A stretch of 64,000 nucleotides of DNA from Pseudacidovorax intermedius (GTDB taxonomy: Bacteria; Pseudomonadota; Gammaproteobacteria; Burkholderiales; Burkholderiaceae_C), in assembly GCF_001476815.1 (NCBI RefSeq), contig NZ_LDSL01000064.1, positions 61,293 to 125,292 on the forward strand, in the 5' to 3' direction. The position numbers were made by a program, and so were the translations under genes. A model generated the notes under the pieces. It was not told the DNA's origin. It searched no databases and was given only the letters and a program-made list of their open reading frames with translations. The first letter of the stretch is position 1. Every line of letters starts with the position of its first letter. Of this stretch, positions 41,228 through 52,600 are shown one piece after another.

Positions 41228-41305
41228 TTGACCGCCGCGCCGCGCGCCGGCAGACTTGGCACTCCAGACGACAGAAAAGGCCGACACGCGTCGGCCTTAT
41301 TCATT
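41228..41305 (+). promoter_or_regulatory. Late promoter and leader hairpin 3 (tail unit)
   Basis: TTGACC (41228-41233), 18 bases, AGACTT (41252-41257), then 19 bases later AAGGCCGAC/GTCGGCCTT (41277-41298) followed by ATTCATTTG. Same -35-like hexamer and spacing as leader 1. Confidence 0.58.
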
Positions 41306-41334
41306 TGGGCGTTGCCCTCGACCATAGACAGACG

Positions 41335-44300
41335 ATGGCAAACGAGCGGCAAGTCGGAATTCGGATGACGGTGGATGCAACGTCGGTCTCGACGCAGCTC
41401 CCCGCAGCCGGCGCGCAGTTCGACCGCTTCGCCGCCACCACCGAAGCCTCGTCGCGGCGCGCCACCCAGGCCGTCGCCCGCGTCAACATGTCGGTCACGG
41501 ACCTGGTGCGCGGCGCCGCGGGCCTGACCGTCGTGGCCGCAGCCGTGGGCACTGTCACCTCCGCCCTCAGCGAGCTGCCCCAGCGCGGGCTGGCCTTCAC
41601 CAGCGAGGTGGAGGTGGCCCAGCTGGGCATGGCCGGCATCCTGCGCTCGATGACGGCCGTCAACGGCCAGCAGACCCAGTGGAATGACGCCCTGCGGATC
41701 TCGGGCGACATCATCGGCAAGCTCAACGACGACGCCCTGCGCACCGCGGCCAGCAGCCAGGAGTTGGTGGGCGTGTTCCAGGCACTGCTCGGGCCGGGCC
41801 TGGCCGCGCGCATGACGCTGGACCAGGTCCGCGAACTGACGGTGGTGGGCACCAACGCCGTCAAGAGCCTGGGCCTGTCCGGCGGCCAGGTGGTGCAGGA
41901 GCTGCGCGACCTGGTGCAAGGCGGCATCACCGCCTCTGGCTCGTCGCTGGCCACTGCCCTCGGCCTGAAGGACGAGGACATTGCCAAGGCCAAGGCATCG
42001 AGCGAGGGCCTGTTCGCCTTCCTGATGTCCCGGCTCAAGGGCTTCAAGGACTCCAGCGAGTCCTATGGCAGCACGCTCAAGGGATCCTTCGAGCAGCTGC
42101 AGGAAGGCGCGACGCGCCTGGCCGCCGACGGCATGAAGCCGCTGACCGACGAGATCAAGAAGGCGCTGCAGGGCGCCTCGGACTTCCTCGTCGTCACCAA
42201 TGCCGCCGGGCAGCAGCAGATCAACCCCACTCTCGTGGCGGGCCTGCAGCACTACGCCGAGTCGGCGGCCAAGGCCCTGTCCGTGGGCCGCGACGTCGTG
42301 CAGCAGCTGTGGGAGCACCGGGAAGCCATCGGCCTGCTGATGGCGGCCTACAAGGCCTTCCGCATCGGTCAGTGGGCCGCGGAGGCCGCCGCCGCCGTCC
42401 AGGCCAAGATGGAGCTGTCGCAGGCGGATCGCCTCGCGCGCGTGGAGGCCGCAGCCAGCCAGGCCGCGGATGCCCAGGCCGTGACCAGCAGCCGTGCCAA
42501 GGTGACGGCGCTGCTGGCCGAGCTGGCGGCCAAGCAGGCCTCGGCCGAAGCCGACGTCGCTGCCGCTGCGGCGCAGCGCGCGCAGCTGGTGGCGACGAAC
42601 GAGGCCATCGCCATCTCGCGCGCCGAGGTGTTGGCGAAGATGGAGTCGGCCCGCGCCACCATGGCCCAGGCCCAGGCGCAGATCCAGGCGGCACAGGCGG
42701 CCGGCGCGCAGAGCTTCGCCCTGGCCGCGGTGCGCGACGGCACCGTGGCCCTGTCCGCGGCCCAGCAGCGGCACGCCGCGCTGATGACCGAGCTGGCGGT
42801 GCTGGGCCAGCAGCAGGCGCGGGTGAATGCGCAGATCACGGCCACCACCGTCGCCCAGGCAGCAGCCCAGGACGCTGCTGCTGCGGCGGCAGGCCGGCTG
42901 GGCGCGGCCACCGGCGCGGCCTCCCTGGCCAGCCGCAGCTTCGGCTTGGTGGTCGGCGCCCTCGGCGGGCCCGTCGGCATCGCCATCATGGCCGTGGCCG
43001 GTCTCGCCATGTGGCTGTACCGGCTGAAGTCGGCCGCCGACGACGCCGCCAAGACGGGCCTGCAGATCCAGCGGGCCGAGAAGGATGCAGCCAGCGGCAA
43101 GGTGCCGGAGATGCGCGACGTGGCGGCCATGGAGGCCGAGCTGTCGCGCTGGAAGGATCGGCGCGATGAGCTGATTGTCTCGGGCAAGAAGAGCATGACC
43201 GAGTGGGTGAACGGTGCCCCGGTTAAATCGACGGTCGAGAGCCTGGACGCTGGCATCGCCAACCTGGAGGAACGGCTGGGCAAGGTCCGGGCGGCCTCCA
43301 CCGGCGCGGCGCAGGGCCAGCAGCAGCTGACGCTGACGGTTGAGGGCGCGCGCCAGGCCTGGCGCAAGGCCAACGGCGACGTGAAGACGTCCGCCTCCAT
43401 CCAGGAGGAGTACACGCAGAAGCTGCACGGCTCCCAGACGGCCTTCCAGCAGTACCTGGCCGTGCTGGAGAAGAACGGCGCCACCGAGTCCACGATCCAG
43501 GAGGCGCGCAAGCGCCAGGCGCTGGACGAAGCTGGCCTGAAGGCCGAGCGCGACAAGGCGCTCAAGTCGCTCAGCGCCGACGGCGTGTCGACCGAGAAGC
43601 GCGGCCTGGAGGCGCAGATCGCCGCGGTCGAGAAGGGCTATAAGCTCAAGGCGCTCGCCATCACCGACGGCATGGATGAGGTGGACAGCCTGGTCAAGCG
43701 CGACCTGATGTCGGACTACGCTGCCGTGGGCCGGCGCCGCGAGCTGCAGCTGCTGGACCTGAAGAACCGCGAAGACGCCCTGCTCCAGAAGATCGCGCTG
43801 AAGCGCAAGGAAAAGGACTCCGAAAAGGAGGTCGCCTCCCTGCAGGGCGAGCTGGCCGAGTTGCCCGCCCAGCGGCGCAACATCGACAGCAAGGCCGCGC
43901 GCGACCAGGAAGAGCTGCTGGTGGCGCCGCAGATCGCCCAGCTCAAGGCCCTGCGCCAGACCATCGACGGCGTGCGCGACCAGGCTACCGAGCAGGAGCG
44001 TGCCAACGCCGTGATCGGGAAGGCCAAGACGGCGGTAAACGACCTCACCATCGCCTATCTCGAGCGCCAACAGGCAGAGCTTGAGGGTTCTCAAGGCAGC
44101 ACTGCCTACGTGGCTGCCCTGGAGGAGCGCATCGCGGCCGAGAAGCGCCTGCGAGCCGCTGTAGGCGCTGGAGAGGGGCTTCAGCTCGCACAGGACTGGA
44201 AGGACAAGCAGCGCGAAGAGGCTCGGAAGATGTCCGAGGACACGCGCAGCATGTTCATCCAGGGCGTGAATGGCCTGCTGTCGAGCGACGCCAACGTCTT

Positions 44301-44952
44301 CGAATCGCTCGGCAGCTCGCTGCGCAACACCATCATCAGTGCGGTCGCTGGCGCGTTCTACGACGCCCTGTTGAAGGATGCGGTCGACAACTTCACGAAG
44401 CTCGTGAGTTCGGAACTGCGGAAGGCAATTTCCCCGGGCGGGGATAGCTCCGGCGCGTCGTTCGGTTTGAGTCTGCTCAAGGGGGCAAGCAGCATTTACT
44501 CCAGCGGCCTCTCTGGCAACGCAGCAGCGGCAGCGGCAAGTTCCATCGGTGGAAGCGACACCTTGGGCACCATGATCGGGCTGATGGGCCTTGTGAAGCC
44601 CAGCGCCAAGGGGAACGTCTTCGACGGTGCCGCCGGTCTGAGCAGCTACGTCAACACGCTGGTGGACCGCCCTACCGTCTTCCCGTTCGCCAAGGGCGGC
44701 ATCGGTCTGATGGGCGAAGCCGGCACCGAGGGCATCTTCCCGCTGCGCCGCGACAGCCAGGGCCGCCTCGGCGTCATCGGCATGAGCGGTGGCCAGGGCG
44801 GCGCGCCGCTGCACTACGCACCCACGACCCACTTCCACCTGGACAGCCGCGTCGACCGCGGCGCGGCCATGGCCGACGCACAGCGCCTGGTGAAGGAAAG
44901 CGACCGCCGCCAGTTCGAACGGCTGCAGCGCCTGCGGATTGCACCCGAATGA
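41335..44952 (+). CDS. Tail tape measure protein
   Basis: A 1,205-residue, mostly helical Ala-rich protein that sets tail length. The start is ATG 41335 (MANERQVGIRMTVDATSVST). Long coiled-coil in the middle (about residues 360-540), a hydrophobic stretch (GLVVGALGGPVGIAIMAVAG, about 536-560) and a C-terminal Gly-rich end (FAKGGIGLMGEAGTEGIFPL) are typical. First gene after leader 3. Confidence 0.9.
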   Translation: MANERQVGIRMTVDATSVSTQLPAAGAQFDRFAATTEASSRRATQAVARVNMSVTDLVRGAAGLTVVAAAVGTVTSALSELPQRGLAFTSEVEVAQLGMAGILRSMTAVNGQQTQWNDALRISGDIIGKLNDDALRTAASSQELVGVFQALLGPGLAARMTLDQVRELTVVGTNAVKSLGLSGGQVVQELRDLVQGGITASGSSLATALGLKDEDIAKAKASSEGLFAFLMSRLKGFKDSSESYGSTLKGSFEQLQEGATRLAADGMKPLTDEIKKALQGASDFLVVTNAAGQQQINPTLVAGLQHYAESAAKALSVGRDVVQQLWEHREAIGLLMAAYKAFRIGQWAAEAAAAVQAKMELSQADRLARVEAAASQAADAQAVTSSRAKVTALLAELAAKQASAEADVAAAAAQRAQLVATNEAIAISRAEVLAKMESARATMAQAQAQIQAAQAAGAQSFALAAVRDGTVALSAAQQRHAALMTELAVLGQQQARVNAQITATTVAQAAAQDAAAAAAGRLGAATGAASLASRSFGLVVGALGGPVGIAIMAVAGLAMWLYRLKSAADDAAKTGLQIQRAEKDAASGKVPEMRDVAAMEAELSRWKDRRDELIVSGKKSMTEWVNGAPVKSTVESLDAGIANLEERLGKVRAASTGAAQGQQQLTLTVEGARQAWRKANGDVKTSASIQEEYTQKLHGSQTAFQQYLAVLEKNGATESTIQEARKRQALDEAGLKAERDKALKSLSADGVSTEKRGLEAQIAAVEKGYKLKALAITDGMDEVDSLVKRDLMSDYAAVGRRRELQLLDLKNREDALLQKIALKRKEKDSEKEVASLQGELAELPAQRRNIDSKAARDQEELLVAPQIAQLKALRQTIDGVRDQATEQERANAVIGKAKTAVNDLTIAYLERQQAELEGSQGSTAYVAALEERIAAEKRLRAAVGAGEGLQLAQDWKDKQREEARKMSEDTRSMFIQGVNGLLSSDANVFESLGSSLRNTIISAVAGAFYDALLKDAVDNFTKLVSSELRKAISPGGDSSGASFGLSLLKGASSIYSSGLSGNAAAAAASSIGGSDTLGTMIGLMGLVKPSAKGNVFDGAAGLSSYVNTLVDRPTVFPFAKGGIGLMGEAGTEGIFPLRRDSQGRLGVIGMSGGQGGAPLHYAPTTHFHLDSRVDRGAAMADAQRLVKESDRRQFERLQRLRIAPE

Positions 44953-45575
44953 GCATCATCGAGATCCCGGCGGGCCTGCCGGTTAAATCACAGGTCTGGG
45001 GCATCCGGTCGTTCGACCAGGCCTTCGGCAACGGCGATACCGGTTCCACCCAGGTGGCGGTGCTGGGCCCGCCGCGTCGCGGCTGCTCTCTCGTGAGCGA
45101 GGAAGCGATTCCGGTGACCAGCGAGGCCGACCTGTGGTCCATGCTGCTTCACAGCCTGGAGGGCCGCGTCAACAAGCTGGCGGTCTACGACCTGCTGCGC
45201 CCTGCGCCGCGAGGCACCGCACGCGGTGCCTGGGTGGCGGCAGCTGCAGCCGCGCCTGGGAGCAGCACGCTGACGATCCAGGCCGGTGCGGCACAGACCG
45301 GGCGCACCCTGCTGGTGGGCGACTGGATCGGCGTGAACCAGGCCGGCGCCCAGCGCCAGCTACTGCACGTCCAGGCGCCGGCACAGGTCGACGGCAATGG
45401 CGTGCTGGCGGTGTCGTTCAAGCCCGTCCTCCGCGTAGCGGTGGCCGCAGCCAGCGTCGTGGTGTGGGACAAGCCCACATGCCTGATGCGCCAGGTGCCA
45501 GCCGACGCGAAATGGACCACCGAACGTCGCATGCGCGGCGGCTTCTCGCTGGACCTCTTGGAGAGCTGGGAATGA
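44949..45575 (+). CDS. Minor tail protein (208 aa)
   Basis: Starts MSIIEIPAGLPVKSQVWGIR; ATGA overlap with tape measure. Occupies the distal tail protein position of Mu-like siphophages. Beta-rich sequence; no firm family. Confidence 0.7.
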   Translation: MSIIEIPAGLPVKSQVWGIRSFDQAFGNGDTGSTQVAVLGPPRRGCSLVSEEAIPVTSEADLWSMLLHSLEGRVNKLAVYDLLRPAPRGTARGAWVAAAAAAPGSSTLTIQAGAAQTGRTLLVGDWIGVNQAGAQRQLLHVQAPAQVDGNGVLAVSFKPVLRVAVAAASVVVWDKPTCLMRQVPADAKWTTERRMRGGFSLDLLESWE

Positions 45576-46204
45576 GCGTCGAGACCAATGCTGGCTTCGA
45601 CGCCGCAGCCCAGGCGCCGGCCTACGGCGTGCTCGCGCTCGTCGAGGCCCGTGCGCGTTCCGGCGTGATCCGGCTGACGGACTGGCCGCTCGACGTTGTG
45701 GCCATGGGGCAGACCTGGAAGGGCATCGGCTCGCTCGGCAAGGTCGGCGAGCTGCACGAGAGCGATGACGGCGCCGCGCAGAAGCTCGACTTCACGCTGT
45801 CGCCGGTCGACCTGAGCATGAAGGCGTTCGCCCTGTCGGATGCCAACGACTGGCAGGACCGACCGATCCGGCTTTGGGTGGTCCTGGTAGACGCGCAGAC
45901 CCACCAGATGGTGGGCTCCCCCGTTCTTCGATTCGCCGGCGTCATGGACAACATGAAGCTGGACCGCCCCGAGGCCAACGACGGAAGCGAGGAGCCCGGC
46001 ATCCGCCTGGCGGCGCGCACCGCCACCTACAACGTCCGCAACAACCCGGCGGCCCTGCGCATGAACAACGCACAGCACCGCGCTCGCTTCCCAGCCGAGC
46101 GGGGCTTCGAGTACCTGCAGGGGTTGATCGGCAACCCGTCCGTCTACGCCAGCCTGGCCTTCAGCGCCTTCCTCTACATCCGCAACATGCTGGGGGTGAA
46201 GTGA
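45572..46204 (+). CDS. Tail tip protein (DUF2163-like position, 210 aa)
   Basis: Starts MSVETNAGFDAAAQAPAYGV; VEARARSGVIRLTDWPLDVV and RPIRLWVVLVDAQTHQMVG resemble tail tip adaptor proteins upstream of the NlpC-like and J-like genes. ATGA overlap upstream. Confidence 0.62.
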   Translation: MSVETNAGFDAAAQAPAYGVLALVEARARSGVIRLTDWPLDVVAMGQTWKGIGSLGKVGELHESDDGAAQKLDFTLSPVDLSMKAFALSDANDWQDRPIRLWVVLVDAQTHQMVGSPVLRFAGVMDNMKLDRPEANDGSEEPGIRLAARTATYNVRNNPAALRMNNAQHRARFPAERGFEYLQGLIGNPSVYASLAFSAFLYIRNMLGVK

Positions 46205-46614
46205 AAGAGCTGGACGCCTTCATCGACGCGCGGCGCGACCAGGACTTCGCCTACTTCGAACGAGACTGCGCCACGCTGGCCGCTGACTGGGTGCAGCTGC
46301 GCACTGGCGCGGATCCGCTGGCATCGCTGCGCCTGGACGGCGGGCCGCTGGCCAGCCGCCGCCTGCTCACGGCCCTGCGCCATGTGCGGGCCCACGGCGG
46401 CTTGCACGCCGCGGCCGTCGAGCTGCTGGGCCCGGCGCTGCCCGGCCTGATGGCCTGCCGCGGCGACATCGTGCTCATGCGTAGCGGTGGGCGGCTCGGG
46501 CTCGTGAGCGGGCATGCCTTCGGCATCTGCACCGGGCAGAACCTGGTGGCGCCTGGCAAGGACCGGCTCACTTTTCTGGGCCTGACGGCGGGGGTGGCGG
46601 CATGGCGCGTGTGA
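46201..46614 (+). CDS. DUF6950-like tail protein (137 aa)
   Basis: GTG start overlapping the upstream stop (GTGA). DAFIDARRDQDFAYFERDCA carries the Cys of the NlpC-like family from which DUF6950 seems derived, followed by GDIVLMRSGGRLGLVSGHAF. Possibly a tail-tip peptidoglycan hydrolase relative or a structural descendant. Confidence 0.65.
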   Translation: MKELDAFIDARRDQDFAYFERDCATLAADWVQLRTGADPLASLRLDGGPLASRRLLTALRHVRAHGGLHAAAVELLGPALPGLMACRGDIVLMRSGGRLGLVSGHAFGICTGQNLVAPGKDRLTFLGLTAGVAAWRV

Positions 46615-49600
46615 TACGAGTCCTGCTCCTGGTGCTGCTGGCCAGCTTCGTGCTGCCAGCCCATGCGGAACCGGTCACGACGTTCTTCACGGCCATCGGG
46701 TACGCCCTCGGCGCGTCCACCGCCGCCACGGCGTTCTCTGTCGGCGCGTTCGTTGTCTCCACCGCGGTGACCATCGCGACGTCGGCATATCAGTCCAGCC
46801 AGGCCAAGAAGGCTGCTCGGGCCGCAGCCGCCAAGCAGCTCGCCCAGGACATCGCGTCGTTGCAGGACCGCACGATCACGGTCCTGCAGTCCGATTCGCC
46901 ACCGCGCGTGGTGTACGGCTCGCCCGCGCCCTTCGCCGGATCCGTGACGGCAATGTTCTCGTCCGGTGCCGGCGACGAGTGGACCCACATGGTGGTGATC
47001 TGGGCGGGCCACCCCTGTGCGGGCATCGATGAGATCTACATCGATGACGATCCGGTCCAGGCCGACGCGAACGGCTGGACCACGAACGAAGCCCTGTTCC
47101 ACAAGGCCACCAGCGGCTTTGATCTGAGCGCCGGGCCGGCGGTGCACGTGTCCCACCACCTGTCGCCCGGCGGCGTGGACGTGGCCGACGCCTATCTGAT
47201 GGACGTGCTCAACGTTCGCAGCCCCGGGCTCTGGACGGCCGACCACAAGCTGAGCGGCTACACGTACTCGGTCATCAGCGTCAACAAGGTGTTTGAGCGG
47301 TTCCGCAATGGCCTCTCGTACAAGATGCTGGCAAAGCTGCGCGGCAAGCTTGTGCTGGACGTGCGCACTGGCCAGCGCGTGTACAGCCGCAACGCCGCGC
47401 TGTGCCTGGCCGACTTCCTGACCAGCGAAGAGGGCTTACAGGCCGAGTTGGATCAGATCGATCTGGATGATCTGATTGCCGCGGCGAATGCGTGCGACGA
47501 GCAGGTGTATGGCCCGGAGGCCGTGGCCGACCTCACCAACTTCGGCGGTAGCCGCGCGCGCTACGTGGTGGACGGGCTCTTCAAGACCGACCAGGACCGC
47601 GACGCCACGCGCCAGCAGCTCGAAGGCGCCATGGCCGGCCGCTGCCTGGAGAGCGCGGGCGTCTGGCGCATCCTGGCCGGTGCATGGTCCACGCCGGTGA
47701 TGCACCTGACCGCGGACGATCTGCTGGCGCCCAGCAGCGTGGAGCAGATGTCCACCCCCGGCAAGAGCCGGTTCAACGGCGCCAAGGGCAGCTACGTGCG
47801 CGCCAACGGCAACGGCATCAGCGAGGATTTCGCGCCCTACAGCAACGCGACCTTCCTGCAGTTGGACGAGGTCGAGCGCCTGGATGACCTGGCGCTGCCC
47901 TGGACCGGCGCGCACGTGCGCGCGCACCAGCTGGCACGCATCAAGGTCGAGAAGAGCCGCGGTGGCTTCACCGTGCGCATCCACCCCAAGATGCGCGCAT
48001 GGGCCGTACAGCCGGGCGACCGGATCCAGCTGACCGAGCCATACCTTGGCATCATCGGAAAGAACTTCGTCGTCACGGACTGGGTGTATTCGCGCTCGAC
48101 GCCGCTGTCCCTGCTGCTGGAGGAAGACGAGCCCGATTACTACGACCTGGCGGACGAGGTGCGCGCCGACGCCGCGCCCAACACGAACCTGGTTAACCCG
48201 TTCGCGTTGCCCAACGCGCCGCAGGGCCTGACGGTGTCCAGCGGCCTCGAGGCGGCGGCCGTCCAAGGCGCCACCCTTGTGGTTCGGGCACACGTGCAGT
48301 GGAACCGTGCCGTCGACGCGCGGGTTCTGTTCGGCGGCGCGGTGCGGGTGCAGTGGCGCGAGGAAGTCGCGCAGGGGCAGGACGAGAAGCCATGGCAGGT
48401 GATCGAGCTGCCGGGCGAGTCGGTCGACGTTTACCTGCTCGGCCTGGATGTGGGTCAGCCCTACATGGTGCGGGTCCAGTTCGTCACGTCGGTGGCCAGC
48501 TCGCCCTGGGCGTACTTCGGTCACACGGTCGAGGGCAACACCGAGAACCCGGCCGACGTCTCGGGCCTGGAGCTGTGGATCGCCAATGACGGCATCCGGG
48601 CCCGCTGGGCGGCGCCCACCGGCGTCGACCTCCTCGAGTGGGACGCCACCCAGGTGCGCCGCGGCGCCACCTGGCTGGCCGCTGCGGCCGACGTGCGCTT
48701 CGACGGCCGCACCACTACCGCGAACCTCGGCTGGTTCCCCGCCGGCCCCCAGGTGGTCTGGGCCGCTCACCACTCGGTCACCGGCCGCTGGTCGGCGCCG
48801 ATCTCCTCGCCCATCGCCATCACCATCCCGGCGCAGCCCATCGTGAGCTTCGGGATCTCGATGCAGTTCGTGCAGTTGAAGTGGCCAGACTGCCGCACGA
48901 GCCAGCCCATCGCCTACTACCTGGTGCGGCGCGGGCAGGCCTGGGCCACGGCCGAGGCTATCGGTCAGTCCGCCGCCACCTCGTTTAACTTGCAGGGCCA
49001 GATCGGTGCCGCTCGGTACTGGGTTGCGGCCGTCGACGTGGCCGGCAACGTCGGCGCGCCGGCCTATGTCGACGTGACGGTCGAGCAGCTCATCGAGGGC
49101 GCGCTCGACACGCTCGACCAGCAGCTCGGCGACGCCTTCCAGCAGATTCAGCAGTCGAACAGCGACTGGGCTGCAGCGGTCGCCCAAGCGGCGCAGACTC
49201 AGGCCGCCGCGCTGCTGCAGGCGGTGCAGAAGAGCGCGGCGGACCTGGCAGCGGAGGCGCAGGCGCGCGCCGCCGCCATCACGGCCGCAGCGGCCACCGA
49301 GGCACAGGCCCGGGCGGCTGGGCTGGCGCAGGCGGCGCAGGACCGCGTCAACGCCCTGGCCAGCGAGGTGATCGCCCGCAACGCGGCGATCCAGCAATCC
49401 GAGATCGCGCTGCAGGCGAGCATCGATGCCCTGCACACCCAGCTCGGGGACATCATCGGCGCGGCCGACTACGACCCCGCGCACGCCTATGCCGCCGGCG
49501 AGCTGGTCAAGAAGGACGGCAAGCTCTGGCGCTCCCTGGCCGCCATGCCGGCCAACGCGGGCCACGCGCCGCCGGACGCCGCCTTCTGGCAGCTGGTGGG

Positions 49601-52600
49601 CAACTATGACTCCATCGGCGAGGCCGTCGCCGCGCTGGCGGCCCAGTCCGAGGAACAGCTCGCGCGCATCCAGACGGTCGAGGGCGGGCTCGCTGTGCAG
49701 GCCAGCAGCATGCAGAACGTGCAGGGCCGCCTGCATTCGGTGGAAGGCGGCACTGCGGCGAACGCTGGTGCCATCGGTGGGCTGCAGGCCCTCACGTCCG
49801 ACATCAACGGACGCCTGGTCAGCGCGGCCCAGAACGTCCTTGACCTGCAGGCGCTGACGCGCCTGGACCTGGGCAGCCTCGTGCGCGACGGACAGTTTGA
49901 CCGTGTCGGCACCTGGTCGGGCATTACGCGTACCCCGCGCACCGCCGCCGGCGTGCCCGCGGGCGCACCGACCACCTATGTCGGCTTCAAGCCCGGCCGC
50001 GACTCCTACGAGAACGGCCAGGCCTTCTACGTGCGGCGCGGTGATCGGTACTGGGCCACGGCCACGGTGGCGAGCGTCAACGCGGCGCTGCCCTTCACGG
50101 TCGGCTTTCACTTCCACAACCCGGAGACGAACCAGCATCACTGGCACGCGGCCGATGTGACCTATGCCACGGCCGGCGCCTGGAAGCGCCTGGAGGGCGA
50201 GGTGCCGGCGCCCGACTGGGCGACGGTGGCCGAGGTGTGGCTCCAGATCAACGGCAGCGGCGACCTGTCCGGCGAAGGCTGGTACGTCACCAACGTGGAC
50301 GCCCGCAGCATCGCGAGCCAGGGCGTCACCAAGGCGGCTATTCAGGTCCAGGCGACGGCCAACCAGGCCACCAGCGCACGCGTCGACCAGCAGGGCAACA
50401 CGCTCGCCAGCCACGCCAGCGACATCCTGCGCCTCACGGGCGACGTGGCCGGCAAAGCCGACGCCTCGGTGGTCCAGTCCATCCAGCAGACCGTGCAGCA
50501 GCACGGCACCGAGCTCTCCACACAGTCCGGCCAGCTCGTGAGCATGGCGAACCGCCTCACGGGCGCCGAGGGGCAGCTCAGCGGGCAGGCCTCGGCGTTC
50601 GCGCAGCTCAGCTCCACGGTGGTGGACCTCAACGGCACCTTGACGGCGCACACCCAGCGTCTGGACCAGCAGCAGACCGCCCTCGGCACCAAGGCCAGCG
50701 CCTCGGCGCTGGATGCCACCAATGTGACGGTGGGCAACCTCGCCAATCAGGTCGGCAGCGAAGCGGCGCGCACCACGGCGCTGACCGCCCGCATGGACAA
50801 CCTGGCCGTCGGCGGGGCCAACCTGCTGACGGGGACGCGCGACTGGGCCACCGCGACGTTCAACGGCCCGACCGCGCTCGACGGCGAGTTCCTCGGCCTC
50901 AAGGTTCTGCGCTCGGACGGCCCTTGGGCCTACCGGTCCTTCCCCCTGCACGTCGAGGCGGGCCAGCCCTACGCGCTGAGCTTCTGGGCTCGCACGACGG
51001 CGGATGCCCCGGCCAATGGCGGCGTCTACTGGTTCAACGGCACGATGGAGGTGGAATGGACCTTCACCGGCCAGATGAAGCGGTACGCCTGGCTCTTCAC
51101 GCCGGGTGAGACGCGCGACCTTTACATCCGCATCGAGTCGAGCAACGCCGGCGGTGGCCGCTCGATATGGGTGGCCGGGCTCAAGGTCGAGCGCGGCAAC
51201 GTCGTCACGGACTGGGCGCCTTCGGCGGGCGATCTGTCGGCGGCCGACGCCAAGCTGGTCGCCGAGTCCAGCGCCCGGGCCGATGCCGACTCCGCGCAGA
51301 GCGGCCAGCTCGTGAGCCTGGCCGGCCAGGTCGCGGGCAAGGCGGACAGCAGCGCGCTGCAGGCGGTCCAGCAGACCGTGCAGCAGCACGGCGACGACAT
51401 CGCGGCGCAGTCCCTGCGCACCGATGGCCTCGCCAGCCGTGTGGGCGCCGTGGAGGGCAAGGAGACGGCCAACGCTGGCGCCATCGCGCAGCTGCAAAGC
51501 GGCGCCGCCCAGACGGACGGCCGGCTGAGCGCCCAGGCCCAGGACCTGGTGGTCCTCGATGCCAAGTACGACCGCCGCACGAGCAACGACGGCGCGAACT
51601 GGATCGACAACCCGACGCTGGCACTGAACGCCGAAGGCTGGTCGGCCACCGTGCGCCGCGCCGCCGCCGACGCCGATGTGCCGGCCGGCGCGCCCTGCGC
51701 CTTCGTGGGCCACCTGCAGAATCGCGACGTTTTCGTCGGGCGGACGGTCACCGTCAGCCCCAAGGGCAAGCTCTACGCAGCCGCGTGGATGGCCCGCGGT
51801 GCGGCGGCGAACTTCGGCGCGGCGGTCGGCTTCGCCTTCCTGGATCGCAACGGCACCCTCTTCGACTTCCGAGCCGCGGCAGGGCTCGGGAGCACGGTGG
51901 GCGCCTGGTCGTTCGTTGGCGGCGAGGTGGACGTGCCGGACAACGCCGTGGCGGCATGCGGCTGGCTCCAGATCGACACCTTCTCCGCCTACGCCGAACA
52001 GCGGGTATTTGCGGCGCTGCCGGAGTTCCGCAGCGCTTCGGTCACGGGCGCGGTGCGGGCCACGCTGGCGGCGCAGGCCCAGGCGCTACAGCAGACCACG
52101 GCCCGTCTCGACCAGCAGGGCAACGACCTGAGCAGCCAGTCGGGCCAGCTGGTGAGCCTCACGAACCGCATGACCGGCGCCGAGGGCACGAACGCGGCGC
52201 AGGCCGGGCTGATCGGCGAGCTGCAGTCCAACGTCAGCAGCATCAACGGCCAGCTCACGGCCCATACGCAGCGCCTGGATCAGCAGCAGGCCGCCATCGG
52301 CACCAAGGCCAGCGCCGCGGCGCTGGACGCCACCAACGTCACGGTGGGCAACCTCGCCAACCAGCTCGGCAGTGAAGCAGCGCGCACCACGGCGCTGACT
52401 GCCCGCATGGACAACCTGGCAGTGGGCGCCGCCAACCTGCTGACAGGAACCCAGGACTGGAGCGGCGCCGCCTCCTCGTGGGGCGCGAACGCCCTTGACG
52501 GTGAGGTCTACGGGCTCAAGGTGCTGCGCTCGGATGGCAATTGGGCCTACAGGTCATTCGCCGCGCGGATCGAGGCAGACCAACCCTACGTTTTCAGCTT

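Noticed and set aside
41029..44838. 1,269-codon open frame opposite the tape measure gene
   Set aside because: Shadow of a GC-rich Ala-rich gene.
47436..51713. 1,425-codon open frame opposite the tail fibre gene
   Set aside because: Same codon-position artefact; low-complexity composition and no ribosome site.
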